A DNA stretch of 64,000 nucleotides, from IMG/VR virus record IMGVR_UViG_3300025131_008477, positions 1-64,000 of that record, one strand, 5' to 3'. Source of the DNA: a virus. Positions 48,679 through 56,038 of this stretch are shown one piece after another (position 1 is the first letter of the stretch; every line of letters starts with the position of its first letter). Below the pieces are notes generated by a model. That model worked only from the letters and a program-made list of their open reading frames with translations, was not told where the DNA came from and did no database searches. Made by a program: the position numbers and the translations under genes.

Positions 48679-48688
48679 AACTTATCTC

Positions 48689-49429
48689 CTATGCTGGAAA
48701 CAATTCATCAAATTTTGATTTGAGATTGTCTACTTTTTTATCATCTTGTTTGTCAAACTCTCTTGTAACTTTTTCTATCTTTTTCTGTTTCTCCATATTA
48801 CCTTGAATATAATGTTGTTTTTCTGCTACTGTTGACATCCAATCACCGAAATGTACAATATAATGTAAAATATTTCTGCTATCACTAGACCTTCTATAAT
48901 AATCTTCATTACCCTTATCGAACATTCCATCTGACATTTTTATAGCTTTCCAAACCTCAGTAGATACTTTGATATTAAAATGTTGTAATAACCAAAGAGC
49001 TCTGTCAGTTACACTCATGGTTTCCATATCAGAATTATGAGTATACCACTCTTGTAACTTATTGCGTCTCCACTCATCTGTTTGGTATTTATAATATGGA
49101 TCATTTAAATCACCTAGTTTACCTAAATCATGAAACATAGCAGCTAGTACTACATCTTTTTCTGTAGCAGTTACCTCAACGCCTAACCCGATAAAATGTT
49201 CCCGGGTTTGTAAAGAAGTTTCAATAACTCTTAAAGTATGATCTAACCAACCACCCACAAAACAATTATGATAAGTTGGTCTACCTGAAGCCGGAGCTTC
49301 AATTATTCTATCTTCAAAGTGGTTGAATAAATTTATTATATTTTTAAGATCATCACCTTTGAAATTATCTTCTATTATTTTCTGTAATTTATCCCAATTA
49401 GATTTTATCTGTTCTGGTTTATTATTCAT
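48689..49429 (-). CDS. HD-domain phosphohydrolase
   Basis: The 246-residue protein has H64 in GGWLDHTLRV, H100-D101 in AAMFHDLGKLGD and a later Asp in IVHFGDWMSTV. This is the metal-binding HD signature of nucleotide or phosphodiester hydrolases. The exact substrate (dNTP, cyclic nucleotide or RNA) cannot be read from the sequence. It overlaps the methylase gene by eight bases, so both are co-expressed. HD enzymes in phages often adjust nucleotide pools. Confidence 0.75.
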   Translation of the reverse strand: MNNKPEQIKSNWDKLQKIIEDNFKGDDLKNIINLFNHFEDRIIEAPASGRPTYHNCFVGGWLDHTLRVIETSLQTREHFIGLGVEVTATEKDVVLAAMFHDLGKLGDLNDPYYKYQTDEWRRNKLQEWYTHNSDMETMSVTDRALWLLQHFNIKVSTEVWKAIKMSDGMFDKGNEDYYRRSSDSRNILHYIVHFGDWMSTVAEKQHYIQGNMEKQKKIEKVTREFDKQDDKKVDNLKSKFDELFPA

Positions 49430-50369
49430 TGTTAAAAAACTCTCCTATTAATTTATTTTCTTGTTCTAATTCTTCTTGTTCTTCTGGTACTAATTCTTCC
49501 TGTATTTTATAATTCATTATTAATAATTCCCTACCTTTAGCTCTTGAACCTTCTTTTGGAGTTCCAGCTTGTTTTGTAAATTCTTTTTCTTCCCATTCAA
49601 ACTCATTTTTAGACAACCACTCCTGTAATAAATCAAAGTCATAATAAGATAGTCCAAATTTACCTTTTATATTTTTTAATTGCAAACATAACTTCTCATG
49701 GTCATCTCTATCAAAATCGTGTTTAGAATAATAATTTTCAGTTTTCCAATATGGTGGATCAACATAAAAGTAAGATGTGGGTGAATCATATTTTTTTATT
49801 ACATCAGAATAATCCATGTTTTCTACAAAATTTATTTTTTCAAGCTTTTTTTGAAACTTATCATATTTTTCAGTTGTAAGTTTTTCTCTGAATGTTATAA
49901 ATTTTGGTTTATACTTTCCTTTAAAATCCATATACTTTGATTTTTCCGGCTGAGACCCTGAAAATATTTGAGTTAATACAAAAGCATATTTCATAGCTAC
50001 TTCTTTACTATTTTTATCTGTAATTAAAAAACCATCAGCGAATATTTCTTTCTGATATGAATTGAATGTATCAATAAAATTTTGTACTTCTTCTGGAGTA
50101 TTAGCGGTTTTATATGGTTGACAATCTTGATCTTTTAATAATTCCCCAAATTCTTCATAGTTACTACCCCTAACATTATTAAATAAATTTGTATTTAACT
50201 GATTGAAATCATTATACACAACCTTTTTGAGATTTGGATATTTATCTTCCATACAAAAATATACCCAAAACATACCACCAAACGGCTCTACATATGTTTC
50301 AATATCATCTGGAATATAATCTCTTATCCATTTTCCTATTATAGATTTACCACCTATATAACTTATCAC
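49422..50369 (-). CDS. DNA adenine methylase (Dam, D12 class)
   Basis: The 315-residue protein starts with the SAM-binding motif (MISYIGGKSIIGKWI; VEPFGG at 27-32) and has the catalytic DPPY at 204-207 (FYVDPPYWKTENYY). D12-class enzymes methylate adenine N6, often at GATC. Phages use this to resist host restriction or to regulate packaging and transcription. The end is acidic (EELVPEEQEELEQEN). The length is normal. The target site cannot be read here. Confidence 0.9.
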   Translation of the reverse strand: MISYIGGKSIIGKWIRDYIPDDIETYVEPFGGMFWVYFCMEDKYPNLKKVVYNDFNQLNTNLFNNVRGSNYEEFGELLKDQDCQPYKTANTPEEVQNFIDTFNSYQKEIFADGFLITDKNSKEVAMKYAFVLTQIFSGSQPEKSKYMDFKGKYKPKFITFREKLTTEKYDKFQKKLEKINFVENMDYSDVIKKYDSPTSYFYVDPPYWKTENYYSKHDFDRDDHEKLCLQLKNIKGKFGLSYYDFDLLQEWLSKNEFEWEEKEFTKQAGTPKEGSRAKGRELLIMNYKIQEELVPEEQEELEQENKLIGEFFNNE

Positions 50370-50425
50370 TCTTTTATTTCCTTATTTTTTAATTTGTTAC
50401 AATTTTTTTTTATTGTTTATATATA

Positions 50426-50452
50426 TTGCTTACTAGTTATAACTGTAAGCAA
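50426..50452 (-). other. Hairpin in the spacer before the methylase gene
   Basis: TTGCTTAC and GTAAGCAA form an eight-base stem around an 11-base AT-rich loop. No T run follows, so it may act as an mRNA structure or weak pause rather than a terminator. Confidence 0.45.
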
Positions 50453-50467
50453 TAAAGCAACTGATCA

Positions 50468-50809
50468 TTATATTAACTGTAATAGCATTATAATAACTGC
50501 TAATCCCAGTGATAATCCCGATTTTAATGTAATACCTTCCCCTAATACTAACCAAGTAATAATTGGAAAAGTTATCATCCCAGTTGCAAACCCCAATAAT
50601 CTAATCGGCCATAATTCACCAAATCCTAAATATCCATATGTAGTAGCTTTATAAAACGCGTAACTAATTGGTATTCCCATTAAACATACCATCCAAACAT
50701 TTTCTTTCCACCAATCCCATTTTAACTGACCATTTAATTGAAACCACACAAATAAATTAGCTACAAACAATATACACATTGTTATTAAAATTTCTTTATT
50801 AAATATCAC
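50468..50809 (-). CDS. Small multi-span membrane protein (DMT-like)
   Basis: The 113-residue protein has about four hydrophobic segments: ILITMCILFVANLFVWF, VWMVCLMGIPISYAFYK, RLLGFATGMITFPIITWLVLG and the C-terminal GLSLGLAVIIMLLQLI. The Gly-rich turns (WLVLGEGIT) resemble EamA/DMT transporter halves. A role in the membrane is clear; transport or holin-like function is not. It follows the small basic protein gene without a spacer. Confidence 0.6.
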   Translation of the reverse strand: MIFNKEILITMCILFVANLFVWFQLNGQLKWDWWKENVWMVCLMGIPISYAFYKATTYGYLGFGELWPIRLLGFATGMITFPIITWLVLGEGITLKSGLSLGLAVIIMLLQLI

Positions 50810-51028
50810 CTATAATGTTTTCCTATAATGTCTCTTCTGTGCTTTAGAAGGTTTGTTAGTTTTTACCTTCTTTTCTACTGTTTCTTTTGGTTTATCTAAA
50901 TCACGAACCTCTTTCTTCCATTCTTCTTTTGGTGCGTAATTAGCATCCCCATTATGATACAACTCTGATGCTTTCTCATCGGTAGTACGAAAGATTCGTT
51001 TACCGTCTGTACTTCTCATCGTTTTCAT
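50810..51028 (-). CDS. Small basic protein (72 residues)
   Basis: I place the start at the ATG at 51028 (MKTMRSTDGKRIFR), because AGGAGAGCGGG lies just before it and the upstream gene ends at 51048. A longer frame would overlap that gene by more than 100 bases. The product is rich in Lys and Arg with a hydrophilic end (PSKAQKRHYRKTL). No family is seen. It could bind nucleic acid. Confidence 0.55.
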   Translation of the reverse strand: MKTMRSTDGKRIFRTTDEKASELYHNGDANYAPKEEWKKEVRDLDKPKETVEKKVKTNKPSKAQKRHYRKTL

Positions 51029-51047
51029 TCCCGCTCTCCTATTTTTT

Positions 51048-51563
51048 TTAATTTTCATGTTGATGTAATGTAACTTGGTCGTATTTGAAATATCTGTATA
51101 GTGTAATATTTTCAAATTTAAACCACTTGTTTCCTGATGTCCGTAGAATATCAACTCTGTTAATAAACTTTGGACTCATTGTATCTTTAACTTGATATAC
51201 CCCATCATATCCATCAGTTCCTTTTAACATTATATAATCACCATAATTAAAAGGGCCGCCCCATCTAGCTATTAAATCTCTTGATAGAGCTACATATCTA
51301 TATTCAGAAGCTCTATTAGGATTTATTACTGTTCCATCTGCTGTTTCATTGGGAGTTGAGTCTGTTTGGCTCTTGGCAGGATTATACATCGTTACAGTAA
51401 CATCAAATTCTAATGTACCCCAAGTAGATTGTGAATTATAACTCATTTGTTCTTGAAGATCAAATAATTCGTCACGAGTGTCATCAAGCATATTATCAAA
51501 ATAACTAGTTATTATTAATAATGCTAAAATGTTAACTGCTATTGCATGATGTATTTTTATCAT
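51048..51563 (-). CDS. 3D-domain cell-wall protein (lytic transglycosylase-like)
   Basis: The 171-residue protein begins with a hydrophobic membrane anchor or signal (HHAIAVNILALLIITSYF) and then a linker. It has a 3D domain (double-psi barrel as in MltA C-terminus and YocH): FDVTVTMYNPAKSQTDSTPN, then VALSRDLIARWGGPFNYGDY, YQVKDTMSP and NRVDIL, with three conserved Asp. Such domains cut or bind peptidoglycan. It is a good candidate for the phage lysis or remodelling enzyme, since no classical lysozyme is seen nearby. A strong promoter lies upstream. Confidence 0.75.
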   Translation of the reverse strand: MIKIHHAIAVNILALLIITSYFDNMLDDTRDELFDLQEQMSYNSQSTWGTLEFDVTVTMYNPAKSQTDSTPNETADGTVINPNRASEYRYVALSRDLIARWGGPFNYGDYIMLKGTDGYDGVYQVKDTMSPKFINRVDILRTSGNKWFKFENITLYRYFKYDQVTLHQHEN

Positions 51564-51595
51564 TTTTTATCTCCATTGTATTATAGTAACACTAT

Positions 51596-51624
51596 AATAT
51601 ACAACTTCTTTGATATGCAATCAA
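51596..51624 (-). promoter_or_regulatory. Sigma70-like promoter ahead of the 3D-domain gene
   Basis: On the coding strand TTGATT (51624-51619) and TATATT (51601-51596) have a 17-base spacer. Transcription would start near 51589, with a leader of about 26 bases that holds GGAG. An inverted repeat CTTTGAT/ATCAAAG overlaps the -35 element and could bind a regulator or end the upstream transcript. Confidence 0.7.
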
Positions 51625-51639
51625 AGTGTTTTTTTATTT

Positions 51640-52518
51640 TTATTGTTTTAGTTTATAATAATGTTCACCATGACTCTTTTGAACATCATAAGATCCATCC
51701 ACATTAGCTTCTATTTCTTCATCATGTATCCACATAGATATTGTTTTTTCAGCTGAAACATCATCCATAATATTAAACCCATCATGGTATCTTTTAAGAA
51801 GTCTTTTTACCATAGGATGTCTTACAATATCTTTTTCTTTAAATTGAGCCAACCCAACACCGGTTACACCAGCAAATCTTTTAATAGCATCTTCTAAACC
51901 ACTTTTTCTATTTCTTAAATCAGATTGTTCTAAGTCACCAGTGACTATATATTTACTATCTTGACCTATACGAGTAACAAACATTTTAATTTGTTCTGGT
52001 GTTGCGTTTTGTGCTTCATCGAGAATTACAAATTTATTAGAAAGTGTGATACCTCTCATAAATGCTAACGGCATTACTTCAACAATACCACCTTCTTTTA
52101 ACATTCGTAATCTTTGTTTACCGATAATCTGTTCCATGTTATAATAAAATGACATCATCCAAGGTGCTGTTTTTTCTTCTATATCACCTGGTAAGTGTCC
52201 TATCTTTTCACCATCCGCTTCTACCAATGGTTTAACAATAATGATTCCATCTATTTTAGAATCCTTATTACCTAACTCTCTTAAAGCTCTATGAACCGAT
52301 AAGTATGTCTTACCACACCCAGCGGGACCTATACAGAATGTTACATCTTTTTTAGTAATGGTATTGTAAAATCTCTTTTGTGCTGGAGTCTTAAATTCCA
52401 TTTCATCAAAATTTAACTGTTTTAAGTCCTTTAATGCTTGTCGTTTATTATGTATTGCGTGATTATTTAGTTGTGAGATTGTAACCTTTTTGTTTTGAGA
52501 ACTTCTAGTCTTACTCAT
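51640..52518 (-). CDS. phoH: PhoH-like ATPase
   Basis: The 292-residue protein has a PhoH domain: a Walker A (GPAGCGKTYLS, 64-74), VKPLVEADGEKIGHLPG and a Walker B (KFVILDEAQNATPEQ, about 162-176), followed by SKYIVTGDLEQSDL. PhoH proteins are RNA-associated ATPases that are frequent in marine phages; the precise function is still debated. The N-terminus is short and basic. It starts the 47.6-52.5 kb group, with a TATTTATA box 34 bases upstream. Confidence 0.95.
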   Translation of the reverse strand: MSKTRSSQNKKVTISQLNNHAIHNKRQALKDLKQLNFDEMEFKTPAQKRFYNTITKKDVTFCIGPAGCGKTYLSVHRALRELGNKDSKIDGIIIVKPLVEADGEKIGHLPGDIEEKTAPWMMSFYYNMEQIIGKQRLRMLKEGGIVEVMPLAFMRGITLSNKFVILDEAQNATPEQIKMFVTRIGQDSKYIVTGDLEQSDLRNRKSGLEDAIKRFAGVTGVGLAQFKEKDIVRHPMVKRLLKRYHDGFNIMDDVSAEKTISMWIHDEEIEANVDGSYDVQKSHGEHYYKLKQ

Positions 52519-52551
52519 TTAGTATATCCTCCTGTTAACCTATGTGTTTAT

Positions 52552-52559
52552 TATAAATA
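52552..52559 (-). promoter_or_regulatory. Candidate late promoter box TATTTATA
   Basis: The coding strand reads GATATTTATAATAAAC, 34 bases before the phoH start. It follows a terminator at 52591-52624, so it would begin a new transcript. Confidence 0.55.
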
Positions 52560-52590
52560 TCATATATATTAACATTTCGTAACCAAATAA

Positions 52591-52624
52591 TTAAAAAATA
52601 GGTCTGATACCGAAATACCAGACC
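52591..52624 (-). terminator. Rho-independent terminator after the small hydrophobic gene
   Basis: GGTCTGGTA pairs with TATCAGACC around a TTTCG-type loop, followed by TATTTTTTAA on the coding strand. It lies about 30 bases downstream of the hydrophobic protein gene at 52655. Confidence 0.85.
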
Positions 52625-52654
52625 CATTTTTATGTTATGTGTGATTTACATCAC

Positions 52655-52885
52655 TTATGACTTGTTGTATAAACCAACAAGAATAAGCATTGCAATCAAT
52701 CCTGCAAATCCGTTACTACCGAATTGTCCAACCAGTGAAACAAGGTTGCCGACAACTGATACGCCGAATAGAGGAGTGCCGAGTATGATTTCACCCAATA
52801 CGCTAAGGCCTACGAAGCCTGCTAACATATTTGTCAAACCACTAACCCAATCACCTACTATAGCAAAAGCTGCTTTTGTATTCAT
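52655..52885 (-). CDS. Small hydrophobic membrane protein
   Basis: The 76-residue protein has two or three hydrophobic stretches (NMLAGFVGLSVLGEIILG; VSVVGNLVSLVGQF; FAGLIAMLILVGLY) with no charged loop in between. The size and shape fit a holin or a membrane-shaping peptide, but no holin family is recognised. It follows the porin-like gene with 33 bases between and shares its transcript. It ends at a strong terminator. Confidence 0.6.
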   Translation of the reverse strand: MNTKAAFAIVGDWVSGLTNMLAGFVGLSVLGEIILGTPLFGVSVVGNLVSLVGQFGSNGFAGLIAMLILVGLYNKS

Positions 52886-52918
52886 TTTAAATCTCCTAGA
52901 TTTAGTGTTTTATGTTTA

Positions 52919-53689
52919 TTAGAAAGAATAACTTGCTCTGATTACTGTATCACCATCACCCGAAAGTTCAGACGATACCTTAAAGTTATCAGACGCGTTA
53001 TACCCAACTCCATATGACACTTCACCATCGGAATTATATCCAACAAGTGCAGAAGCGCCTTTTGCAAAATCTGGTGACCAATCACTGCGAAGCCAATAAG
53101 CTCCATCATTTGCTAAGTCGTATTCAAAAGATGAATTAAAAGGAATACCTAATACGGTACCACTTTTAGAAACATCAACTAGTTGAGCATCGTCACTATT
53201 TACAGATAATCCTATTGTAGAATTTATCCCAAACGCTGATATACCATAGGAAGCTCTTGCCGCCCAATAGTTATCATCACCATAAAATGCATTCGCTCCT
53301 ACCCCATAAGCAGATGTTGAAACACCAACACCATTACTTACATTATGGTCTCTTGGAGCAGATGCCCATGTAGTGCCTGAAGGCCTGTGTGACCCCCACG
53401 CAATACCATATGGTTCTGCTTGACTACCAAATGTTGCTGTAATTGCATCTGAAATTGCCCAGTTATACTTGGCTTCTTCAACATTCACATTACCATCTGA
53501 TAGATTTGTACTCAATTCCCAGCCATCACCGGAAATATTTAGTCCTGTGTATGGACTTGAAAATGCAGTCGCATCTCCAAATGTAACATCTGAACTAAAC
53601 TCACCACTTACAGATTGTGCATTGGTAATCCCAAGGATACCACTCACGAGAGCTGCTGTGATGATTAGGTTTCTTATACTATTCTTCAT
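52919..53689 (-). CDS. Outer-membrane porin-like beta-barrel
   Basis: The 256-residue protein has a classical signal peptide (NLIITAALVSGILGITNAQ, cleavage near residue 25). It then alternates Gly/aromatic/Ser strands such as YWAARASYGISAFGINSTI and YGVGYNASDNFKVSSEL, ending with VIRASYSF, the C-terminal Phe of outer-membrane barrels. It would make about 12 strands. Phage-coded porins can alter host permeability or block superinfection; either is inferred. The signal peptide end (AQ) resembles Bacteroidota exports. A long leader of about 180 bases precedes it. Confidence 0.75.
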   Translation of the reverse strand: MKNSIRNLIITAALVSGILGITNAQSVSGEFSSDVTFGDATAFSSPYTGLNISGDGWELSTNLSDGNVNVEEAKYNWAISDAITATFGSQAEPYGIAWGSHRPSGTTWASAPRDHNVSNGVGVSTSAYGVGANAFYGDDNYWAARASYGISAFGINSTIGLSVNSDDAQLVDVSKSGTVLGIPFNSSFEYDLANDGAYWLRSDWSPDFAKGASALVGYNSDGEVSYGVGYNASDNFKVSSELSGDGDTVIRASYSF

Positions 53690-53785
53690 TCGTTTTCCTC
53701 CGTTATTTTAACGATTTTACTATTTACTATATACAATATTTTTAGGCAAAATATCCACCTACTAATAACATTATGTATTAACCTG

Positions 53786-53800
53786 AGTCTTACCGAGACT
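53786..53800 (-). other. Small hairpin in the porin leader
   Basis: AGTCT and AGACT form a five-base stem with a five-base loop about 100 bases before the porin start. It is the only clear structure in that leader and could control translation. Confidence 0.3.
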
Positions 53801-53842
53801 GAATGCCTCTTTTGATATATGTCTTTAAGTATCGCATATAAT

Positions 53843-53850
53843 AATTTATT
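53843..53850 (-). promoter_or_regulatory. TATAAATA late box in T4 orientation upstream of the porin
   Basis: On the coding strand this reads GGTTATAAATAAATTATT, the classic T4 late-promoter word, about 155 bases before the porin ATG. A TATTTATA box also lies nearby at 53869-53876. Both are consistent with late transcription, but the functional one is unknown. Confidence 0.4.
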
Positions 53851-53868
53851 TATAACCTATTTTCTGTA

Positions 53869-53876
53869 TATAAATA
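53869..53876 (-). promoter_or_regulatory. Candidate late promoter box TATTTATA
   Basis: The coding strand reads GTCATATTTATATACAG, about 180 bases before the porin start and just downstream of the tRNA. The leader between the box and the gene is the longest in the set. Confidence 0.4.
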
Positions 53877-53918
53877 TGACTTAAATCACAAAAACATACA
53901 ATTTTTTTACTTTTTTGA

Positions 53919-53989
53919 AGCGGGTATGGGAGTCGAACCCAATATCTTCAGCTTATGAGGCTGACGTTTAAACCGTTTCACTCACCCGC
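53919..53989 (-). tRNA. tRNA with CAU anticodon (Met or Ile2)
   Basis: The coding-strand sequence folds with GCGGGTG pairing to TACCCGC as acceptor stem, an anticodon stem CAGC/GCTG with loop CTCATAA (anticodon CAT), and a T-loop GGGTTCGACTCCC. The 3' CCA is not encoded. The anticodon stem lacks the three G-C pairs of initiators, so elongator Met or lysidine-modified Ile2 is more likely. It lies beside the tmRNA. Confidence 0.8.
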
Positions 53990-54034
53990 AATTTTTCCGT
54001 ACTATATGGAAATTTCCGTATTTTCCGTACTATG

Positions 54035-54351
54035 TGGAGATGGGGGGAGTCGAACCCCCGTCTTGACAGCAATGCCATAAAGTCATTCACAAGTTTAGTT
54101 GGTTTCTATTCCTACCAACAAAGTCAACTTTTCTTAATTCATTCTTTTAGCATCGCGATTAAGTGTTGTTATCCCTACGATCGGTCTTCCGATTTCGTCA
54201 CCACTTTATCCCCTATCAGAAGTCAGGGAGTGATGGTAGCCACGTCTATGCGTATGCTACGTTGTAGTTTGTATAATTGCCGATTAAACAATTGTACTAG
54301 TTTACTTGCACTCTATGTCAAAAATCTACCAATCGAAACCATGGCATCCCC
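54035..54351 (-). ncRNA. ssrA: tmRNA (transfer-messenger RNA)
   Basis: The RNA of about 317 bases has a tRNA-like domain. The 5' GGGGAUG pairs with CAUCUCC at the 3' end, and GGGGGTTCGACTCCCCC forms the T arm. The tag frame at 54246-54281 reads GNYTNYNVAYA followed by TAG. The Gly resume codon resembles Bacteroidota tags, while the end AYA replaces the usual LAA or VAA. tmRNA rescues stalled ribosomes and marks their peptides for proteolysis. CCA is not encoded. A TTGACT promoter lies upstream. A frame crossing this RNA on the plus strand is not a gene. Confidence 0.9.
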
Positions 54352-54369
54352 ATATTTCAATAAGAATAT

Positions 54370-54399
54370 AACTTACAACTATTTTAGTATATAAGTCAA
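54370..54399 (-). promoter_or_regulatory. Sigma70-like promoter ahead of the tmRNA
   Basis: TTGACT (54399-54394) and TAAGTT (54375-54370) have an 18-base spacer and are preceded by AAAAAGC. The -10 element is poor, but the whole block aligns with the ones at 16.1 and 57.7 kb. Transcription would begin near 54363, a few bases ahead of the mature tmRNA end. Confidence 0.6.
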
Positions 54400-54407
54400 G
54401 CTTTTTT

Positions 54408-54590
54408 TTATCTTAATCCGTTTCCACCTCTGCGACGACCTTTGTTTCCTTTACCCCTTCGTTTTCTGTAAAGTTTATCACTATCATCATCGTTTATTGT
54501 GATGGTTGGTGTCGGTTTAGTTTCTGAATGACTATCTCTAGCCAAGAGAAATGTTCCAAATACGAACATTATTAGAATATATTTAACCAT
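54408..54590 (-). CDS. Small secreted basic peptide
   Basis: The 60-residue product has a hydrophobic signal (VKYILIMFVFGTFLLARDS), an acidic patch (INDDDSDK) and a very basic Gly/Arg end (KRRGKGNKGRRRGGNGLR). It could be exported and then bind acidic envelope material or nucleic acid. It follows the 129-residue protein with no spacer. No family is recognised. Confidence 0.55.
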   Translation of the reverse strand: MVKYILIMFVFGTFLLARDSHSETKPTPTITINDDDSDKLYRKRRGKGNKGRRRGGNGLR

Positions 54591-54980
54591 TTAAGCTTCC
54601 CCCACTTGTCCTGGTGTTATTTTATTTTTATGTTTTTTAAGTTCATCTTCAAACTCTTTTAAATCTGAATGTCTTTCAAGGATATCATCTATTAATTCTT
54701 TCATAGCGGTGGTTCTATCTATTCTTTTTTCATTATCTGGTAGAGGTGGTAAACCTATACCTATTTCCAAATCTTCAGGATTTAATTCTTCTATCTGAAA
54801 ATCTTTTAAGAACTCTACTACTGTATTACCCTGCTTTACTAATTTGACTATTAACTCTCTATTATCCATATACATATCTTCAATATGTGTTAATCTTGCA
54901 TCTATATCTTGAATAATTTCAACAATTGATATTTTATCTTTTTTATCATTTTTAGTTTCAATAGTTTTTTTAGTAGCCAT
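54591..54980 (-). CDS. Unknown helical acidic protein
   Basis: I choose the ATG at 54980 (MATKKTIETKNDKKDK). AGAGG precedes it and a TATTTATA box sits 28 bases upstream; an earlier ATG at 55028 would need the box to be inside the gene. The 129 residues are helical and charged (IVEIIQDIDARLTHIEDM; DLKEFEDELKKHKNKI) and hold a Pro-rich segment (IGIGLPPLPDNEK). The function is unknown. Confidence 0.6.
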   Translation of the reverse strand: MATKKTIETKNDKKDKISIVEIIQDIDARLTHIEDMYMDNRELIVKLVKQGNTVVEFLKDFQIEELNPEDLEIGIGLPPLPDNEKRIDRTTAMKELIDDILERHSDLKEFEDELKKHKNKITPGQVGEA

Positions 54981-55007
54981 ATTAAATATCCTCTTTATCT
55001 TCTCTAT

Positions 55008-55015
55008 TATAAATA
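55008..55015 (-). promoter_or_regulatory. Candidate late promoter box TATTTATA
   Basis: The coding strand reads CTTTATATTTATAATAG, 28 bases before the ATG at 54980, in the short gap after the GMP reductase gene. Confidence 0.5.
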
Positions 55016-55024
55016 TAAAGAAAT

Positions 55025-56038
55025 TCATAAAAGATGGGGTTTAGCTTCAATTACTCCGGCATTGGTGACTTTAATCAATTCACATTTGGAATGGAACTCT
55101 TCAAGGTTATTTGCTCCAACATAACTCATTGAAGATTTAAGTCCGTCTATAACATCCGAAATTATCCGTTTAACCTTACCTTTATATGGAACGGTAGTTG
55201 AGTATCCCTCAACATTGTTTCTTTCCCCTCTATCTAATTTTGATTCAACTGAAGCACTACCTCTATACTTCTTCTGTAATACTTCATTGGGCCATTGACC
55301 TTGTTTGGTAATTGAACCTGGTGATTCTTTAGTTCCACTTAATAGTGAACCTAACATTACCGTGTCCGCACCGGCACCAAGTCCTTTACATACATCACCA
55401 GTGTTCCTAATACCACCATCAGCCATACAAGGAACATTGTAATCATCTGCAACAGAAACGCAATCACGAATGGAACTAACCATAGGTACTCCCACACCAG
55501 TTTGGATACGAGTACTACAAAGGCTCCCACCACCAATACCAATCCTAAGACCATCAGCCCCCCACTCACAAAGGTCTCTTGCACTTTCTCTAGTGGAAAT
55601 GTTTCCCACCAAGAGGTCAACTTTTCCGTTAACTTCATTTTTTATTCTCCTAATTGCTTCTTTAACTAATTTATGATGGCCATGCGCTACATCCATACAT
55701 AATATTTTACAACCACTCTGAACTAATTCTTGAGCTCGTTCTATAAAATCTCCAGTAATACCTATTGCGGCAGATGAAGGTCCAAGTGTAACTCTACCTA
55801 CATTGTCTGCCTGTTCGTGTATTCCCATAAATCTATGTATGATACCTAACCCACCCAACTCATTCATTTCTTGAGCCATAGAAAATTCTGTAACAGTATC
55901 CATTGGAGATGATACAATAGGTATTCTCAATTCCCAATTCTTTGTTACATAGGTGGATATACTACAATCTGCTCGGTGTGTTACTTCGGAATACTTTGGT
56001 AATATCTGAACATCATCGTATGTTAGATATTCTTTCAT
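55025..56038 (-). CDS. GMP reductase / IMP dehydrogenase family enzyme
   Basis: The start at 56038 (MKEYLTYDDVQILP) overlaps the deformylase stop codon as TAATG, so translation is coupled. The 337-residue enzyme has the (beta/alpha)8 core: SPMDTVTE (44-51), the catalytic Cys174 in GIGGGSLCSTR, a DGGIRN motif, YRGSAS and VPYKGKV. There are no CBS domains. The YVGA ending (GLKSSMSYVGA) is closer to GMP reductase than to IMP dehydrogenase. Either would shift the guanine/inosine pools. It lies in one operon with deformylase and thioredoxin. Confidence 0.8.
   Translation of the reverse strand: MKEYLTYDDVQILPKYSEVTHRADCSISTYVTKNWELRIPIVSSPMDTVTEFSMAQEMNELGGLGIIHRFMGIHEQADNVGRVTLGPSSAAIGITGDFIERAQELVQSGCKILCMDVAHGHHKLVKEAIRRIKNEVNGKVDLLVGNISTRESARDLCEWGADGLRIGIGGGSLCSTRIQTGVGVPMVSSIRDCVSVADDYNVPCMADGGIRNTGDVCKGLGAGADTVMLGSLLSGTKESPGSITKQGQWPNEVLQKKYRGSASVESKLDRGERNNVEGYSTTVPYKGKVKRIISDVIDGLKSSMSYVGANNLEEFHSKCELIKVTNAGVIEAKPHLL

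Noticed and set aside
54032-54394. A plus-strand open frame of 120 codons across the tmRNA
   Set aside because: It is the antisense of a tmRNA with a complete tRNA-like domain; no ribosome site and no family resemblance.
48689-56038. A Z-genome (2-aminoadenine) pathway suggested by the HD enzyme and GMP reductase
   Set aside because: No PurZ-like adenylosuccinate synthetase or MazZ is visible, and an adenine methylase is encoded; the HD protein does not show a specific DatZ signature.
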